Assembly: GCF_029852145.1 (NCBI RefSeq)
Contig: NC_079973.1
Coordinates: forward strand, 26,120,422 to 26,184,421
Origin: Microplitis mediator
Lineage: Eukaryota; Arthropoda; Insecta; Hymenoptera; Braconidae
DNA: 64,000 nt
Reading direction: 5' to 3'
Shown here: in pieces, positions 40,151 through 50,774 of the stretch
Layout: every line of letters begins with the position of its first letter
How positions within the stretch are numbered: position 1 is the stretch's first letter
Notes under the pieces: model-generated
What the model was told of the DNA's origin: nothing
What the model saw: only the letters and a program-made list of their open reading frames with translations
Databases searched by the model: none
Made by a program: the position numbers and the translations under genes

Positions 40151-40350
40151 TCTTGCCCTGTTGGGAATAACCCATCACAATATTAACGTTTTTTGTTCCT
40201 TATAGTGTCCTGTAGTAGGAAAGACCACAAAAAGTCCTGAGAAAAATTTATTTTTCCAGTTTAGACCCATATAAGGATGGGTGGACATGGGTGGAGATGG
40301 GTGGAGATGCCACTAAGTTTCTTTATGAAGATTAGACCGTAACTCTTGCC
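40150..40350. repeat. Terminal satellite monomer and array/unique-DNA junction
   Basis: The last monomer degenerates at its right end: TTTCTTTATGAAG, then ATTAGACCGT where GAGTAGCCCGT is usual. It stops after CTCTTGCC at 40,350; from 40,351 (ATTTAAATTGC) the sequence is unique. No terminal inverted repeat or target duplication is visible at the junction. Confidence 0.9.
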
Positions 40351-41561
40351 ATTTAAATTGCTCCAAGTGTATTGCAGCTAAAAAAAACGTCACTTAACTG
40401 CTATTTCCCACCAGACGATGCTAGATGAATTTGATCAGGAACTTGGAAGTTATCAGCATCAGCAATTCGCGACACTTTGCACTTAAACTCAACACTTTAC
40501 ACTAGCACTGAACACTGAACTACACCATAGACACTTTGCACAATTTAAATTAATAAAAGATGAATTTTACAATCACTGCACAATTTTACACGACAACTAA
40601 AATACTGGGTTTCAATTCAAACGTAAAGAAGGATCTGGACTACTACTGGCGTCGATGATACTGACCGCCGCTATCGAACCGTCAGTTGATACAAAGCAAT
40701 CGATATTGCGATTATTCGACCGCCCTACTTTAGCAAATTTTGAGCGTTGAATACATTGACGCGCAGTAGCGCCAACTTTCCGCGAAATTTCAAAATTGAA
40801 TCTAAATACTTTAGTATTTAATTAAATATTGAAGTTAAAATTAATTATTAATTAATAAACTCGGGATTTACAATTTACACATTTTTTTTTTTCAGATAAA
40901 AAAATTTCAATTTTAGTATATGTCAAAATTTTCGTCCGAACAAAGACTTTTTTATCGCGACAAATTATGAAACTGAAAATACCTGAGGTCCAAAATTCTT
41001 TCAATTTGTACTTAAAAATTCACAACATTCTTTGGAGCTGATTCAAAAAAAATTAATTATTACTAATAATTTATTTATTTATCAAAAAACAATAAAAATT
41101 TCGTGTGCTGCTTTCACTATCACAAAAAAAAGTCTAATGAATAACTGGCGTTTTTATTGGATGAATTTTAAAAAAGTGACAGCAGCGCTAGCTGATGACA
41201 ATCCGAACTAATTTAACCCCCAGTATTCATCAGTCGATCAAGTGCTTGCTCGAGTACCTGAATTATCTTCAACGTATTAATATAGAAGTGGGTAAAAAAA
41301 AGAAAAAAATCCAATTTTTATAAAAGTGCAATATATGAATTACATGTGGATCGATCAGAATTATAATAATAATTACTCTTTCATTGATATACTAGTATAA
41401 TGTACCAGCAATATTGTCGAATACACAAACGAATAATTAACCTGACAAGGTTATAGCCCAGCTGGCATATTTATTTGTCTCAAGTGTTAAGGTTGTACTG
41501 CTAGTGATTCATCATATGTCCATTTTATTTATTTAATTAAAATTATTTAAACTATTTAATT
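40351..41561. promoter_or_regulatory. Intergenic DNA between satellite and rabaptin gene; probable promoter
   Basis: This 1.2-kb stretch has no long reading frame. It holds a short possible gene fragment (40,415-40,486, listed separately). A more GC-rich tract lies at about 40,620-40,790, with CGATATTGCGATTATTCG and GCGCAGTAGCGCC, and could be a promoter for either strand. AT-rich DNA follows, and then a likely leader of the rabaptin gene from about 41,225, where TCATCAGTCG resembles an arthropod initiator. The assignments of promoter and start site are inference. Confidence 0.35.
40415..40486 (+). pseudogene. Possible syntaxin-6-like exon fragment
   Basis: A good-looking splice acceptor (CTATTTCCCACCAG, ending at 40,414) is followed by a frame reading TMLDEFDQELGS. 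This resembles the linker just before the SNARE motif of syntaxin-6/10 proteins, whose conserved core is of the form MLDEF..EL. The similarity stops after about 12 codons and the frame ends at a TAA at 40,484-40,486. It could be a truncated pseudogene piece left at the edge of the array, or chance. The match rests on memory of the family and is short. Confidence 0.2.
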
Positions 41562-43850
41562 ATGGAGACCAATCCGGAGGACAATAATATGCTGGTGGAA
41601 AATTCAGAAGGTAAATAATATTTTTTTAATTAGTTTGTGTTGTCATAAGTCTTCACTTACAAGTCGCATTGGAGTGTCAATTATAATTATCAATTTAAAT
41701 TGGCACATAATTTAATCAAAAATTTTCTCCAGCTGATTTACAAACAAAACTCGAGAAGGTTCAGTCTGAAAATACTCATCTGAGAGAAGAATTTAATGTC
41801 CAGCGAGCCAAGATGAAAGAATTGTTTCTACAAAAAGAGGGTAAGTCTGTAATTACGCTGATGATCCGTGGGATTTTTAAATTTTTAAATTTGTCATTTC
41901 AGAGGAACTGAAGAAAAGATTTAAAGAGAATCTGGATCTTCAGGATGAGTTATCAAAATTAAAGAATGAATTAGATGAGGCCAAGAGCCAGCTGGTGGTG
42001 GCGAACATCAGGCTAGAGAATGACATTGACGTAGAGACCCACAAAGCTCAGGAGGAGATCGCTTCACTCCAGCAGGTTATCCAGGATACGATGGAAGAGT
42101 CGGCATGCACGCGAGAGCAGCTGGAAATGGAGGTGGGAAAGTTTCGCGCTTACATTTCAAAACTTGAGGAAGAAAATTCTTTCCTCAAGGGACAGATGTC
42201 CAGAGATTTGCCGGCAGACGGGCCCCAGATATCTCTGTCGCATGTCACGAAAACTCTTGCGAGGAAAGTTGTCTCGCAACTGGGGGCCGATTCGTTGTCT
42301 CTAGGTTCGGATAATATTGAAGAAAGTATGAAGAAGGTTAAAAAATACGTACGTATTTTATTTTCATTTGAATTTTAATTTATTTGGATGTCAGTAGACA
42401 TTAATAACTTCATTATTTAGGCGCAAGAAGATGCTGAAGTGTTGAGATCTCTGGTGGTGCCATTGGAAGAGGAAATAAATGCATTGAAAGAAAAATTACG
42501 ATCCACTGATGATGAATTACAAAAGTACAAAGAATTACCACAGGCGCAATTGCAACCAAAGAAGCTAGAAGGTGACCAGGGTGAAATAACTTGTGATATG
42601 TGTGTTAATTACGAGGCGCAGTTGGTTAAAATGCAGACGACAGCCAAGGAATTGGAAAAACAGTTGGCCGAATCTGACAAGATGTTGCAGTCACAGCGGG
42701 AAGAGTTGATCAAAGAGGTCGAGTTCCGCAAAGGGATGGAGGAAAAGTGGAACGAGAAAAAGGAAGAGCACAAAATAAAAGTAACTGAGCTGACCTCGGC
42801 TTCACAGTTGGCGCAGCAGACGTTGCAGGAATTGAAGCTGCAGTTCAAGCAGATGCACCAGGGAGTCACTGAGGAACTCGCCAAGCTGACTCGCGGCAGA
42901 GAAGAAGTCCAGAGGCATTTAATAGAGTAGGTTTTAATTTTTTTTAATACTTTTCTTAAATTGATGACTAATTAATGACTAATGATTTGCTGTAGATTGC
43001 AGAGAGAGAACGAAGTACTTGTAGGTAAACATAGCAAACATTCCCAGCAACTGCAGAGTGAGAATATAAATATGCCGAATACTGTCGAAGAATTGCATAT
43101 GAGTTTACTGCGAGCCCACGAGGATCTGATCATTGCGAGAGTTGCTCAGGAAGTCGCGCAGGAGAAAGAAGCTACGATGCAGTACGAGCTGAATCTCCTC
43201 AGAGAGCAGATGATTGCTGAGAAGGACGAGAAAATTGAGAGGCTGGAGAGTGCGTTGAAGGAAACTTCCGCCGCGAAGAAAGAAGCGGACACGACGATCG
43301 CCGAATTGAGACAGCGGGTGACCAGCCTGCAGCAAGTGTTGGAGACCAGTGGGGAAGTGCAGAAAGATTTTGTACGATTGTCTCAATCGCTTCAGGTATT
43401 TTTTTTTTTTTTATTGATACCTATGTCGGGAAATTGTTTAAATGATTACTGTAATTTATTATTTTATTAACAGGTGCAATTAGAAAAAATACGCGAGTCT
43501 GGCAGCGAAGTGAGGTGGCAACACGAAGAAGATGTTGATGAATGTCCAACGTGTCATACTGTTTTTTCACTTGGAAAGAAAAAAGTAATTTAATGATAAC
43601 AATAACTAACTGTCTTTATTATCACTATCAGTAGTTTTTATCATAATTAAAAAAAATTTTCTCTGTTTTATCTGATGTTTAGGTGCACTGTCGACACTGC
43701 GGTCATATATTTTGCCAATCATGTTTATCACATGTTGTAAACAGCGGACCGAAACAAAGACCTTCCCGAGTTTGCGGTGTTTGCCACACGCTACTTGTCC
43801 CAGATACCGCGCCATACTTTAGTCAACAACCTCCGCACACACCAGATTAA
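41562..43850 (+). CDS. RABEP1: Rabaptin-5-like Rab GTPase-binding effector with C-terminal FYVE-like finger
   Basis: Seven coding exons: 41,562-41,610, 41,733-41,840, 41,903-42,348, 42,421-42,926, 42,996-43,395, 43,474-43,584 and 43,683-43,850. All junctions are GT..AG with matching phases, giving 595 residues. Nearly the whole protein is charged heptad coiled coil. A CDMCVNYEAQL motif (Cys259/Cys262) and EVQKDFVRLSQSLQVQLEKIR (split here as EVQKDFVRLSQ and SLQVQLEKIR, about 490-510) match the rabaptin C-terminal region that binds Rab5. The end is a zinc finger with ligand pairs C527/C530, C543/C546, C551/C554 and C571/C574 and an RVC motif. Rabaptins link active Rab5 and its exchange factor Rabex-5 on early endosomes. 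The finger's basic motif is KKVHCRHCG, where canonical FYVE domains have R(R/K)HHCR. Vertebrate RABEP1 has no such finger. A poly(A) signal AATAAA lies at 43,943. The start ATG opens the first exon after an AT-rich leader. Confidence 0.93.
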
Positions 43851-44956
43851 TTAAATTATATTTATTTTAGGATTTATCAATGAAACTAATTAATTAATAA
43901 ATAAATAAATAATAATTATTAAAAGAACAGAGTAAAGCGTGCAATAAAACACTTTGTGTGATTAAAATATAATCAGACTTGGTGATTTAATAATTTTTCT
44001 TGAATTATATCTTCAAAAAATATATTTATCGCTTTTTAAAAAATCAAGATATTTCAAACAGATTAATTATATTTTACGACTTAAAATGTTCTCGAGTTAA
44101 AATTTATCTTTGATTTAAAATTAAAAGAAAAAATAATAGAAATTAACGTTGTACATAAATTATCTGTAATGTTTAATGTAAATTTATGAAAATATTAATG
44201 CTTTTGAATGTAACTGTTATCACTTATTTTATTTATTAATATATCAGCCTCGTGGTCTTAAAATTATACTTTTTTTTTTTAATTGCCATCATTAATTAAA
44301 ATTCTTTAAGTGGTCTCGTGATAAAGCTGTTGTGTGAAACAAATAATTAACACATTTATTTAAAAGATTTCGTGTACTTTGTCAAGTTGTCTTTTTATAT
44401 AAACTATCGTGATATATTGATAATATTTAACGAATATTATCTCTGTACATATTGATGTAATTTTTTTTTTAACAGTATTTAATATTGATACACAGATTTT
44501 GGTATATCTAGTTGTTTTATATATTAACAATTGTGTTGATTTATATTTGGAATATCACTAGTATATATTTATTGTATAAAAAATTTTTTCTGATGTCATT
44601 ATCATTTAATTTTTTTCTCGCTAATTAAACATATTGATTTTACGATCCGCGCTTACGCCTTTTTTTTTTCTTTTTTTAAATATTCACTTAAAGTGATTTG
44701 TGATTTGAAAATTACTCATATAATTATGCAACAATGGACTCACTGAAGATAAAATCCGTCTTTACATTATTAACTATATAAACTAAGGTCAAAAAAATTC
44801 CGACCAATATAAATTTAATTACACATTATTTTAATTAATAAAACGAGATCCGAGCTATGGATCAACATCTCCGTAAAATAAAATAATTATCATTAATAAT
44901 GATGTTGATTTTTTTTTTAACGCGAAACAAGTAGATTCGTATCTACGTGAGATAAA
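43851..44956. other. Tail-to-tail intergenic spacer
   Basis: The AT-rich stretch between two convergent stop codons holds the 3' untranslated regions of the rabaptin-like gene and of APPBP2. I see poly-T runs and candidate AT-rich polyadenylation signals on both strands, but no structured RNA, repeat or reading frame. Confidence 0.6.
43943..43948 (+). terminator. Poly(A) signal of the rabaptin-like gene
   Basis: AATAAA lies 93 bp after the stop codon, in AT-rich DNA. It is the nearest canonical hexamer in a position fitting mRNA 3' end formation. Confidence 0.5.
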
Positions 44957-47900
44957 TTACATCGAAAAAAATGTTTTTATCACGTGTTCAATAAGTTGAG
45001 GGCGTTCGTTCAAGTCAATCGGCGGATGTTCTGATTGATTGTACTGTTTTCTTAAATCGTGCCATAAAATAAGGGTGTCTCTGTACTCCAAAAGTTTATC
45101 GTAATCTTGTAGTTTTTCATATACGTGCAGTAAACCTCGATAATCGTATTCAAGTCCGCTGTAACTCTTACCGAATAACTTAAGATCTGCAAACAAATAC
45201 AAACAGTAATAATAAATATCACGTAGTAGGTTTTAATAAGGGCATTAAAAAAAAATTTGTGTCTTCTCATTTTTTAAATTGGATACAAAAGTATATCGAT
45301 CAGTAAAAAAAAATGTTACGCCCTTACACTGTAAAAAATCGGGAGTGAATTCAGAGAGATTATGGATTTAATTTAAATCCGAGTTTGCTCCGTCACTCAG
45401 AGTTTCGGAGATTTAAAAAAAAACCACATATGGAGTGAATAGGGAGTTTGTCTTTTCAGCAGAGTGATTTCGGAGTGATCTGGATTTTATTTAAGTCCGT
45501 ATTCACTCCGATTCGAAGTTTTAATATCAAAATAAACTCCCCTTCGGAGTAAATTTCACTCGGCGGGGATTAAATAAATAAACAGTCATCCGTTTTGCAT
45601 TCACTCTAATGGTAATTTTTGCTACGCCATTATGGCATCAGCAACGCGACATTAAATTACTCTGTACATAACAACTATGAAATAATTAAATAAAATTCGA
45701 CGACTTACTAATGGCAATGCTGCGGTAGTAAAGTTTTTCCGCGTCACGATAGCGACTCATGTGAAAGTTATAAAGTGAAGCCAAGTGCCCGATACTTAAT
45801 CCAACTTCGTAGTCATCCGAGCCCAGTAATTCTTCTTTAATGCTTATGGCTTTTAAATGCATCTCTTCAGCTTCCTAGTAACACAAAAAAGCAATGAAAT
45901 AAATATTTAAATAAAATAAACGCCTTGAATTATTATAATTATAAAAAATTACCTGAAATCTACTCATACTTTGATACAGTCGACCTAAATTACCGTAATG
46001 TTTAGCCGTTTGTACATTTCGTTCGCCGAATGCCGTCTGGGCGAGACGAAGGGCTGAGAGATGCAGGTACTCGGATTGCAAAAGTAATTCTTTGTTTGTC
46101 GTCGACGCATTGTCCTGCTCGTTATCAAGCGCAATCTCCTCTAGTATCAGGGCTTTTACCCGCTTCGCGCTCGCCAGCATCAGGTGCTCAAACGGCAGAA
46201 GCTTTTCCATTATTTCAATAGCTCTCTCGACGTGTTCCCGCGCTTCTGTGAATCTGCCTGAACTGTACTCGCGCACGTACAGAGCGTAGGCCAAATCCTC
46301 GTGAGCAATAGCGACATGTAAATTAGTACGGCCAAATATTTCTTTTCTTATTGACAAAGCGTTCTCGTATATTGATACGCTATTTACAATGCTGTCAAAA
46401 TTTAGTAAATGAAAACCGTAATCTATAAGAACATCACAGAACTTGGGGTGATTTTTGTCAAATACTTCCCTTGACAGATAGACGGCTTGACGTATTAACA
46501 AACCGGCCTTTTTAAATTCACGTTTAACAACGCATGATTTAGCGGCCTGACGTAATACGTCTATTGTAATACGTGGCGGTAATGTTGGCTTTAATTCTTT
46601 CAATGCCGCGAGACTCCATCTGTAAGCCTGATCATATTCACTTCTCATAAAAAATAACACACTGAATTCAGCGTAAAGTGCAGCATGATTGCAATCTTCG
46701 TACCCGGCGTACTGTAACTTCTCAACTGTACTTAATGCCAGCTCGTGTGTCTCCTTAGCGTCTTTGAATGCACAGTAAGCCGCCTGGGCACGTAGTAATT
46801 TGTGACAGCAGTCTAATGTACGGCACCAGTTTTCAGCGGTCTCGCTCTCTGTGATACATAAATCTCTGCACATTAATAAAACTTTTGTACTTTCCGCGTA
46901 CCATCCAGCGTCACTCAGAAAGCTCCCGAGTCTGAGTCCAAGGTCTATGATATTTGCTTGGCCATTTAATTTGTTTCTTATCCTTGAACAACATACATTG
47001 TAACTTATCGCAAGTTCGTTGTCGATTTTTGTTCCGTGGTCCATCAGTGCCTTTAAATTATTTTCATTTTATTATTTCACAATAGTTAAATGTCAGGAAA
47101 CTGTTTGATTACTTAATTACTTGGAAAAAAAATACTTAAAATTATTATCGTATCTTAGAAATGATAAAATTATTTATTGACAAATAAATTTAAATTAAAT
47201 ATTACAGCCTCCAGAAATAGATAACATAAACCTGCATATTGTTTGTTAATTAGTTATTACAAAACTAATCTTGTGATGAAAATAAAGAGATAAAATCTAA
47301 GTGACGTTAGCAGAGAGATTGGATGTCATAAATAATTTTAAATATATAAATTTCTTTTTTCCAAGGTCGATGTAGTTATGATAAAAATATAAAACTGAAC
47401 ATATCAGAGGCTTTTAATAGAATAATAAAAAAGCTGTAAAATGAATTTATTGAAAAACTATAAATAAATACCTGAAACAGTTGAAATAAATGAATTCTCC
47501 TGTTTCTTACTCTCAGCATCTTTGAAAAAATATCCAAATCGCTGAACTCGGCTCCCAGCAAACATAATTTTTTTTTCTTATACAACTGAAACAATAATAA
47601 CCTTTGTGAGGAATCGCTATCACTCATACTATAAATAATAACTACCAACAATGAGACATTGTAAAAATTTAAAAACTAAGATAAATTAATAGAGTAAAAC
47701 AAATAAATAACTACGGCGTAATAAATATTTATCGCGGTAATTAATCTCAAGTGACAAGTGGACAAATGTCAAATAACATGCAACGTTACGAGTAATTAAA
47801 AGAAAGAGTAATATAGTATAACTTATTAAGTGATGAATAATAAATAATTAGTGATGAGTAATTTAAATTATTTTTTTATTTACCTCGTAGTATACGTCAA

Positions 47901-48042
47901 AGAGAATATTGTCGGTTAAACAAGTGAGATATTTTTTTAATTTTGTAAATCTATCAGCAACTTGACAAACACTTAATTCGTACAGTGTTTTTGTTGATAA
48001 AGTGCCTGTAGCACCAGCTTGCGGTTTATGTTCATCAGCCAT
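44957..48042 (-). CDS. APPBP2: Amyloid protein-binding protein 2 (TPR protein, Cullin-2 substrate receptor)
   Basis: Five exons, in transcript order: 48,042-47,884, 47,585-47,472, 47,050-45,953, 45,874-45,709 and 45,186-44,957. GT..AG junctions match in phase and give 588 residues, close to the 585 of human APPBP2. The C-terminal part KLFGKSYSGLEYDYRGL is strongly conserved with the vertebrate protein. The long third exon (366 codons) holds tandem TPR-type helices, for example YGNLGRLYQSMSRFQ. Near the N-terminus TLYELS fits a BC-box ([ST]LxxxC/S/A) used by Cullin-2 receptors to bind elongin. In vertebrates APPBP2 (PAT1) binds the cytoplasmic tail of amyloid precursor protein and microtubules, and is a CRL2 receptor for C-terminal degrons. 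The same role here is inferred from orthology. An upstream in-frame ATG at 48,072 would add ten residues (MTAKTSNTRK); MADEHKPQ is chosen as the more usual start. It is divergently arranged with LTV1. Confidence 0.95.
45325..45625. repeat. Candidate MITE-like repeat in an APPBP2 intron
   Basis: Within the intron 45,187-45,708 a segment begins with TACACTGTAAAAAAT and carries many copies of GGAGTGAAT, GGAGTTTG, GGAGTGATC and the complements ATTCACTCC and AAACTCC, making an imperfectly self-complementary block. The opening motif matches 14 of 15 bases of TACACAGTAAAAAAT at 60,556, where another repeat begins. A matching right end was not found, so the boundary is approximate. Confidence 0.45.
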
Positions 48043-48122
48043 TTTCCTTGTATTGCTCGTTTTAGCTGTCAATCACCACCACCAATAATAATAATTATAA
48101 TAATAATAACAATAATAATATC

Positions 48123-48155
<33 letters not shown>

Positions 48156-48973
48156 AATGATTATAATAACAATATTGGTCAATCACTGATTCTTAAACGA
48201 TGACAACAACAACAGCAACTCTATACAACCAGTATCAATAATAATAATAATAATATTAATAATAACAATAATAATAATAATAATATTGGATACTAAACTG
48301 TTGTAATACCGAGTAACTACATCAGAAGCAACATAAGACAACTGCTGTTGCTGCTGTTATGTATAATTTTAAATCTCATTTAATGTTTTTTTTTTTTTTT
48401 TTTTTTTTAATTAATTAAATTAAATAGTCGCTTACGTATTGAGGTGATTATTTAAACAAGATTCATTTAAATTTAAAAATCCGATATTATTTATTGTATC
48501 AATGTGCCACCTTTTTTATGATAATAAACAGTTAACACTTGTAATGACAATTGTTATTTTTGTATTTGTATTATTATTGGCTTTGTTGCAGTTAGTAGTG
48601 TGTCTGTCGTCTATATTTTTAACACGACACTCTACACTAAACTACACCAGCTCTACCGAATTACGAGCTATATGTAATCTCGGTTATCAAGAATAGCCAT
48701 ATTTTCTTGGATCATCGGATCGAGTCATCCAGTGTTTGTCAGTACAGCCGATAGACTTCGCTCCTAGACATTTTTCCCACCACATCAATATCTGTACCAC
48801 CACCACCACCAAATTTAGCCTTAGCCATCATTCATTTTCATTTATTATTTAAATTGAATAATTATACACGTGTTTACTTGGACAGATAATTGGGTTTGAT
48901 AAAATTTAGCATTTGGTCACTGGAACAGGACAGTAATAATTTTTATTAAAGTTTTTGACTAGATCTAGACAAA
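48043..48973. promoter_or_regulatory. Divergent intergenic region of APPBP2 and LTV1 (probable shared promoter)
   Basis: The two start codons are only about 930 bp apart and point outward. The region holds AAT/ATA trinucleotide repeats at about 48,085-48,175 and 48,235-48,290, a 23-bp poly-T tract at 48,386-48,408, and CCACCACCACCACC near 48,797. No core promoter element is convincing. A 64-codon frame at 48,502-48,696 is hydrophobic but not supported as a gene. Confidence 0.5.
48085..48290. repeat. AAT-type trinucleotide microsatellites
   Basis: Two runs of imperfect (AAT)n/(ATA)n, at about 48,085-48,175 and 48,235-48,290, are separated by about 60 bp of less repetitive sequence rich in CAACAACAACAGC. 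Confidence 0.85.
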
Positions 48974-50774
48974 ATGGTGAGTGATTTTTAATTCAATATG
49001 TAGTTTTAAATATTTATAGGTTATTTTTACTGATGGAATAAATTTGTTTAGCCCAAGAAAAAATTTATCGACAAAAAAAACGCGGCTTCGTTCCTCGTGA
49101 GCCATCGATCGCAAAAAGATCCGCTGGCGGCTGATGAAAATGCACCGCAGCATGTCCTGGTTCCAATTGACAGCAAGAAAGCCAAGGAAAAGTGTAAGCC
49201 TGTTTTTGAAGACGAATTCGCTTATTTGCGAAAATTGGAGGATGTCAACAACTTGCCACCACAGTGGGCGCAAGATCAGCCTGGCCCGAGCAGTGATGAT
49301 CGACCTAAAATAAATTTACCCTCGTCGGTGTTGCCGTCTTCGGTTGAAGAAAAAACCGGGCTCCTGAACAGAGCGGCGCCTATTTCTGGACCCAGACCGG
49401 AGCTGGATCCTGATATCGTTGCCGCTCTGGACGATGACTTTGACTTTGAAGATTCTGATAATGAGTTGGAGGATGATTTTATGAAGCTGGCTAATGGTGA
49501 TGCTAATGGTGATTATTTTATTGAAGAAGATGAATATGGTATGAATTTACTGAATTACTAATAGGGAGTTTAATAATCAATTTTATTTGTTGTCTCAACT
49601 AATTTATTTATTCTTTAGATGAGTCAGACATTTCGTCAAATTTTATGGACTCTGATGAAGAAAGAGATGAAGTTTGCAGTTTAGACGGCCCGCAGTTTAC
49701 CTTCAAAGATGAGGAAACTAAATCACGATTTACGGAGTACTCTATGAGCAGCAGTGTCATGAGAAGAAACGAGCAGCTGTCCCACGTTGATGATAAATTT
49801 GAAAAAGTAAATGTCAATATGTCTACTTAATGAGTATTCGTTATAACTAATTAATTTTTTATAATAGATGTACGCTGATTATGATGACGAACAAATTGGA
49901 GCACTAGATTGTGAAGAAATAGAAGGGCACGTTGATGACGATTCGAGTTCCATACTAAAATTAGCGATGGAGTTTCAAAAACAACGTGAACAATCTGTAA
50001 GTGTGATTATTAATAATTAACACTGGTAATTAATAAATACTAATATTTATTTACGCTCGCAGACTGTGAGTATTGCAGAGCTGATGAAAGACCGTTTGAA
50101 AATAATTGAAATAAACAACTCGAGCTCTGAAGGAGAACTAGAAGAAGTCGAAGTAGACGAGCGCAGAAGAAATAAATGGGACTGCGAAAGTATTCTGTCT
50201 ACACACAGCAATATTTACAATCATCCTAAATTACTACCAGATCCTAAGGTATTTTATCCTTCAGTCAGACTTTTATTTGATCTACAGAAACGTATGTACG
50301 AAATTTATTGTTACAGAGAATAGAAAAAATAAAAATAGACAAACGTACGGGAATACCGAAAAACGTTTTGAATGATCAGCCCGGAAAGCTGACGGCTAAA
50401 AATTTGGCTCGATTGGGTCTGGAGAACGAGGACAAGAGGAATTTATCTTACTCTGGTAGATCGATTGCCGAGACTAATAAAAGTCATTACAGCATGATAA
50501 GTATCAGGCCCAAGAATGAAACTCCAGCAGAAAGATTAGAACGTAAAAGACAAGTCAAGGAACATCGACGGGTACTTTTTATTGTTGATAATAAATAAAA
50601 TAATAAATAATTTAATAATTACAGTGATTAATATTTTTTTTTTAATTACAGGCACGAAGAGTCGAGTGTAAAGAAAACAAAAATGCGTTCAAAGAAGAAA
50701 AGAAACGTCAAGAAAAAATATTATTAAATAATAATCGTAATAAATTAATTGCTCCAAATACCCAGCATATATAA
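48974..50774 (+). CDS. LTV1: LTV1, 40S ribosomal subunit assembly factor
   Basis: Seven coding exons: 48,974-48,976, 49,052-49,538, 49,619-49,806, 49,868-49,996, 50,063-50,248, 50,317-50,571 and 50,652-50,774, giving 456 residues; human LTV1 has 475. The first coding exon is only the ATG, immediately followed by GTGAGTG. The next exon opens PKKKFIDKKNAASFLVSHRS, the conserved LTV1 N-terminus. A later FEDEFAYLRKLEDVNNLP and an acidic stretch (DDDFDFEDSDNELEDDF) also fit the family. The C-terminal quarter is basic, with ETPAERLERKRQVKEHRR and the typical lysine/arginine-rich tail. LTV1 loads onto pre-40S particles and is released after casein-kinase-1 phosphorylation before cytoplasmic maturation. 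Candidate poly(A) signals AATAAA lie at 50,867 and 50,871. Confidence 0.95.

Larger units (their letters stand above)
1..40350. repeat. Satellite DNA array, 193-bp monomer, about 207 tandem copies (left end open)
   Basis: Head-to-tail repeats of a 193-bp monomer fill the whole interval. The anchor CTCTTGCC recurs at 1, 194, 397 and so on to 40,343. The total length is exactly 207 x 193 + 39 x 10 + 1 bp, where the 39 are monomers with one extra internal 10-bp unit and the +1 is a longer T-run at about 8,131-8,140. Each monomer contains an A/T-tract half and a G-rich 10-bp minisatellite half (GGTGGACATG and GGTGGAGATG). Variant modules include CCCAACACAATATAAAC versus CCCATCACAATATTAAC, GTCCAG versus GTCCTG, and GGACATAGTTGGAG versus GGACATGGGTGGAG; they recombine in mosaic fashion. 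Minus-strand reading frames of 68-143 codons recur with the period and show no gene-like signals. The monomer length is close to a nucleosome repeat, as in many centromeric or heterochromatic satellites; a role here is inference. Confidence 0.98.

Noticed and set aside
219..40178. About 90 minus-strand reading frames of 61-143 codons in the satellite, with shared MSTHPYMGLNWKNKFF-type peptides
   Set aside because: They recur at the 193/203-bp period simply because the repeat lacks stops in that frame. They overlap one another in different frames and have no gene-like start, splice or codon signals.
1..40350. CRISPR array
   Set aside because: The repeat is a complete 193-bp monomer with no unique spacers; adjacent units differ by point changes only, and the genome is eukaryotic.
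1..40350. CENP-B box in the monomer
   Set aside because: No segment fits the TTCG....A..CGGG core; the monomer lacks CpG in the required places.
42609..43386. Minus-strand frames opposite the rabaptin-like exons
   Set aside because: Antisense shadows of coiled-coil coding exons rich in GAG/AAG codons.
46030..46289. Plus-strand frames opposite APPBP2
   Set aside because: Antisense shadows of the well-supported third exon of APPBP2.
48502..48696. Plus-strand 64-codon hydrophobic frame between APPBP2 and LTV1
   Set aside because: It lies in the divergent promoter region, is short, AT-driven and hydrophobic by composition, and has no recognisable motif.
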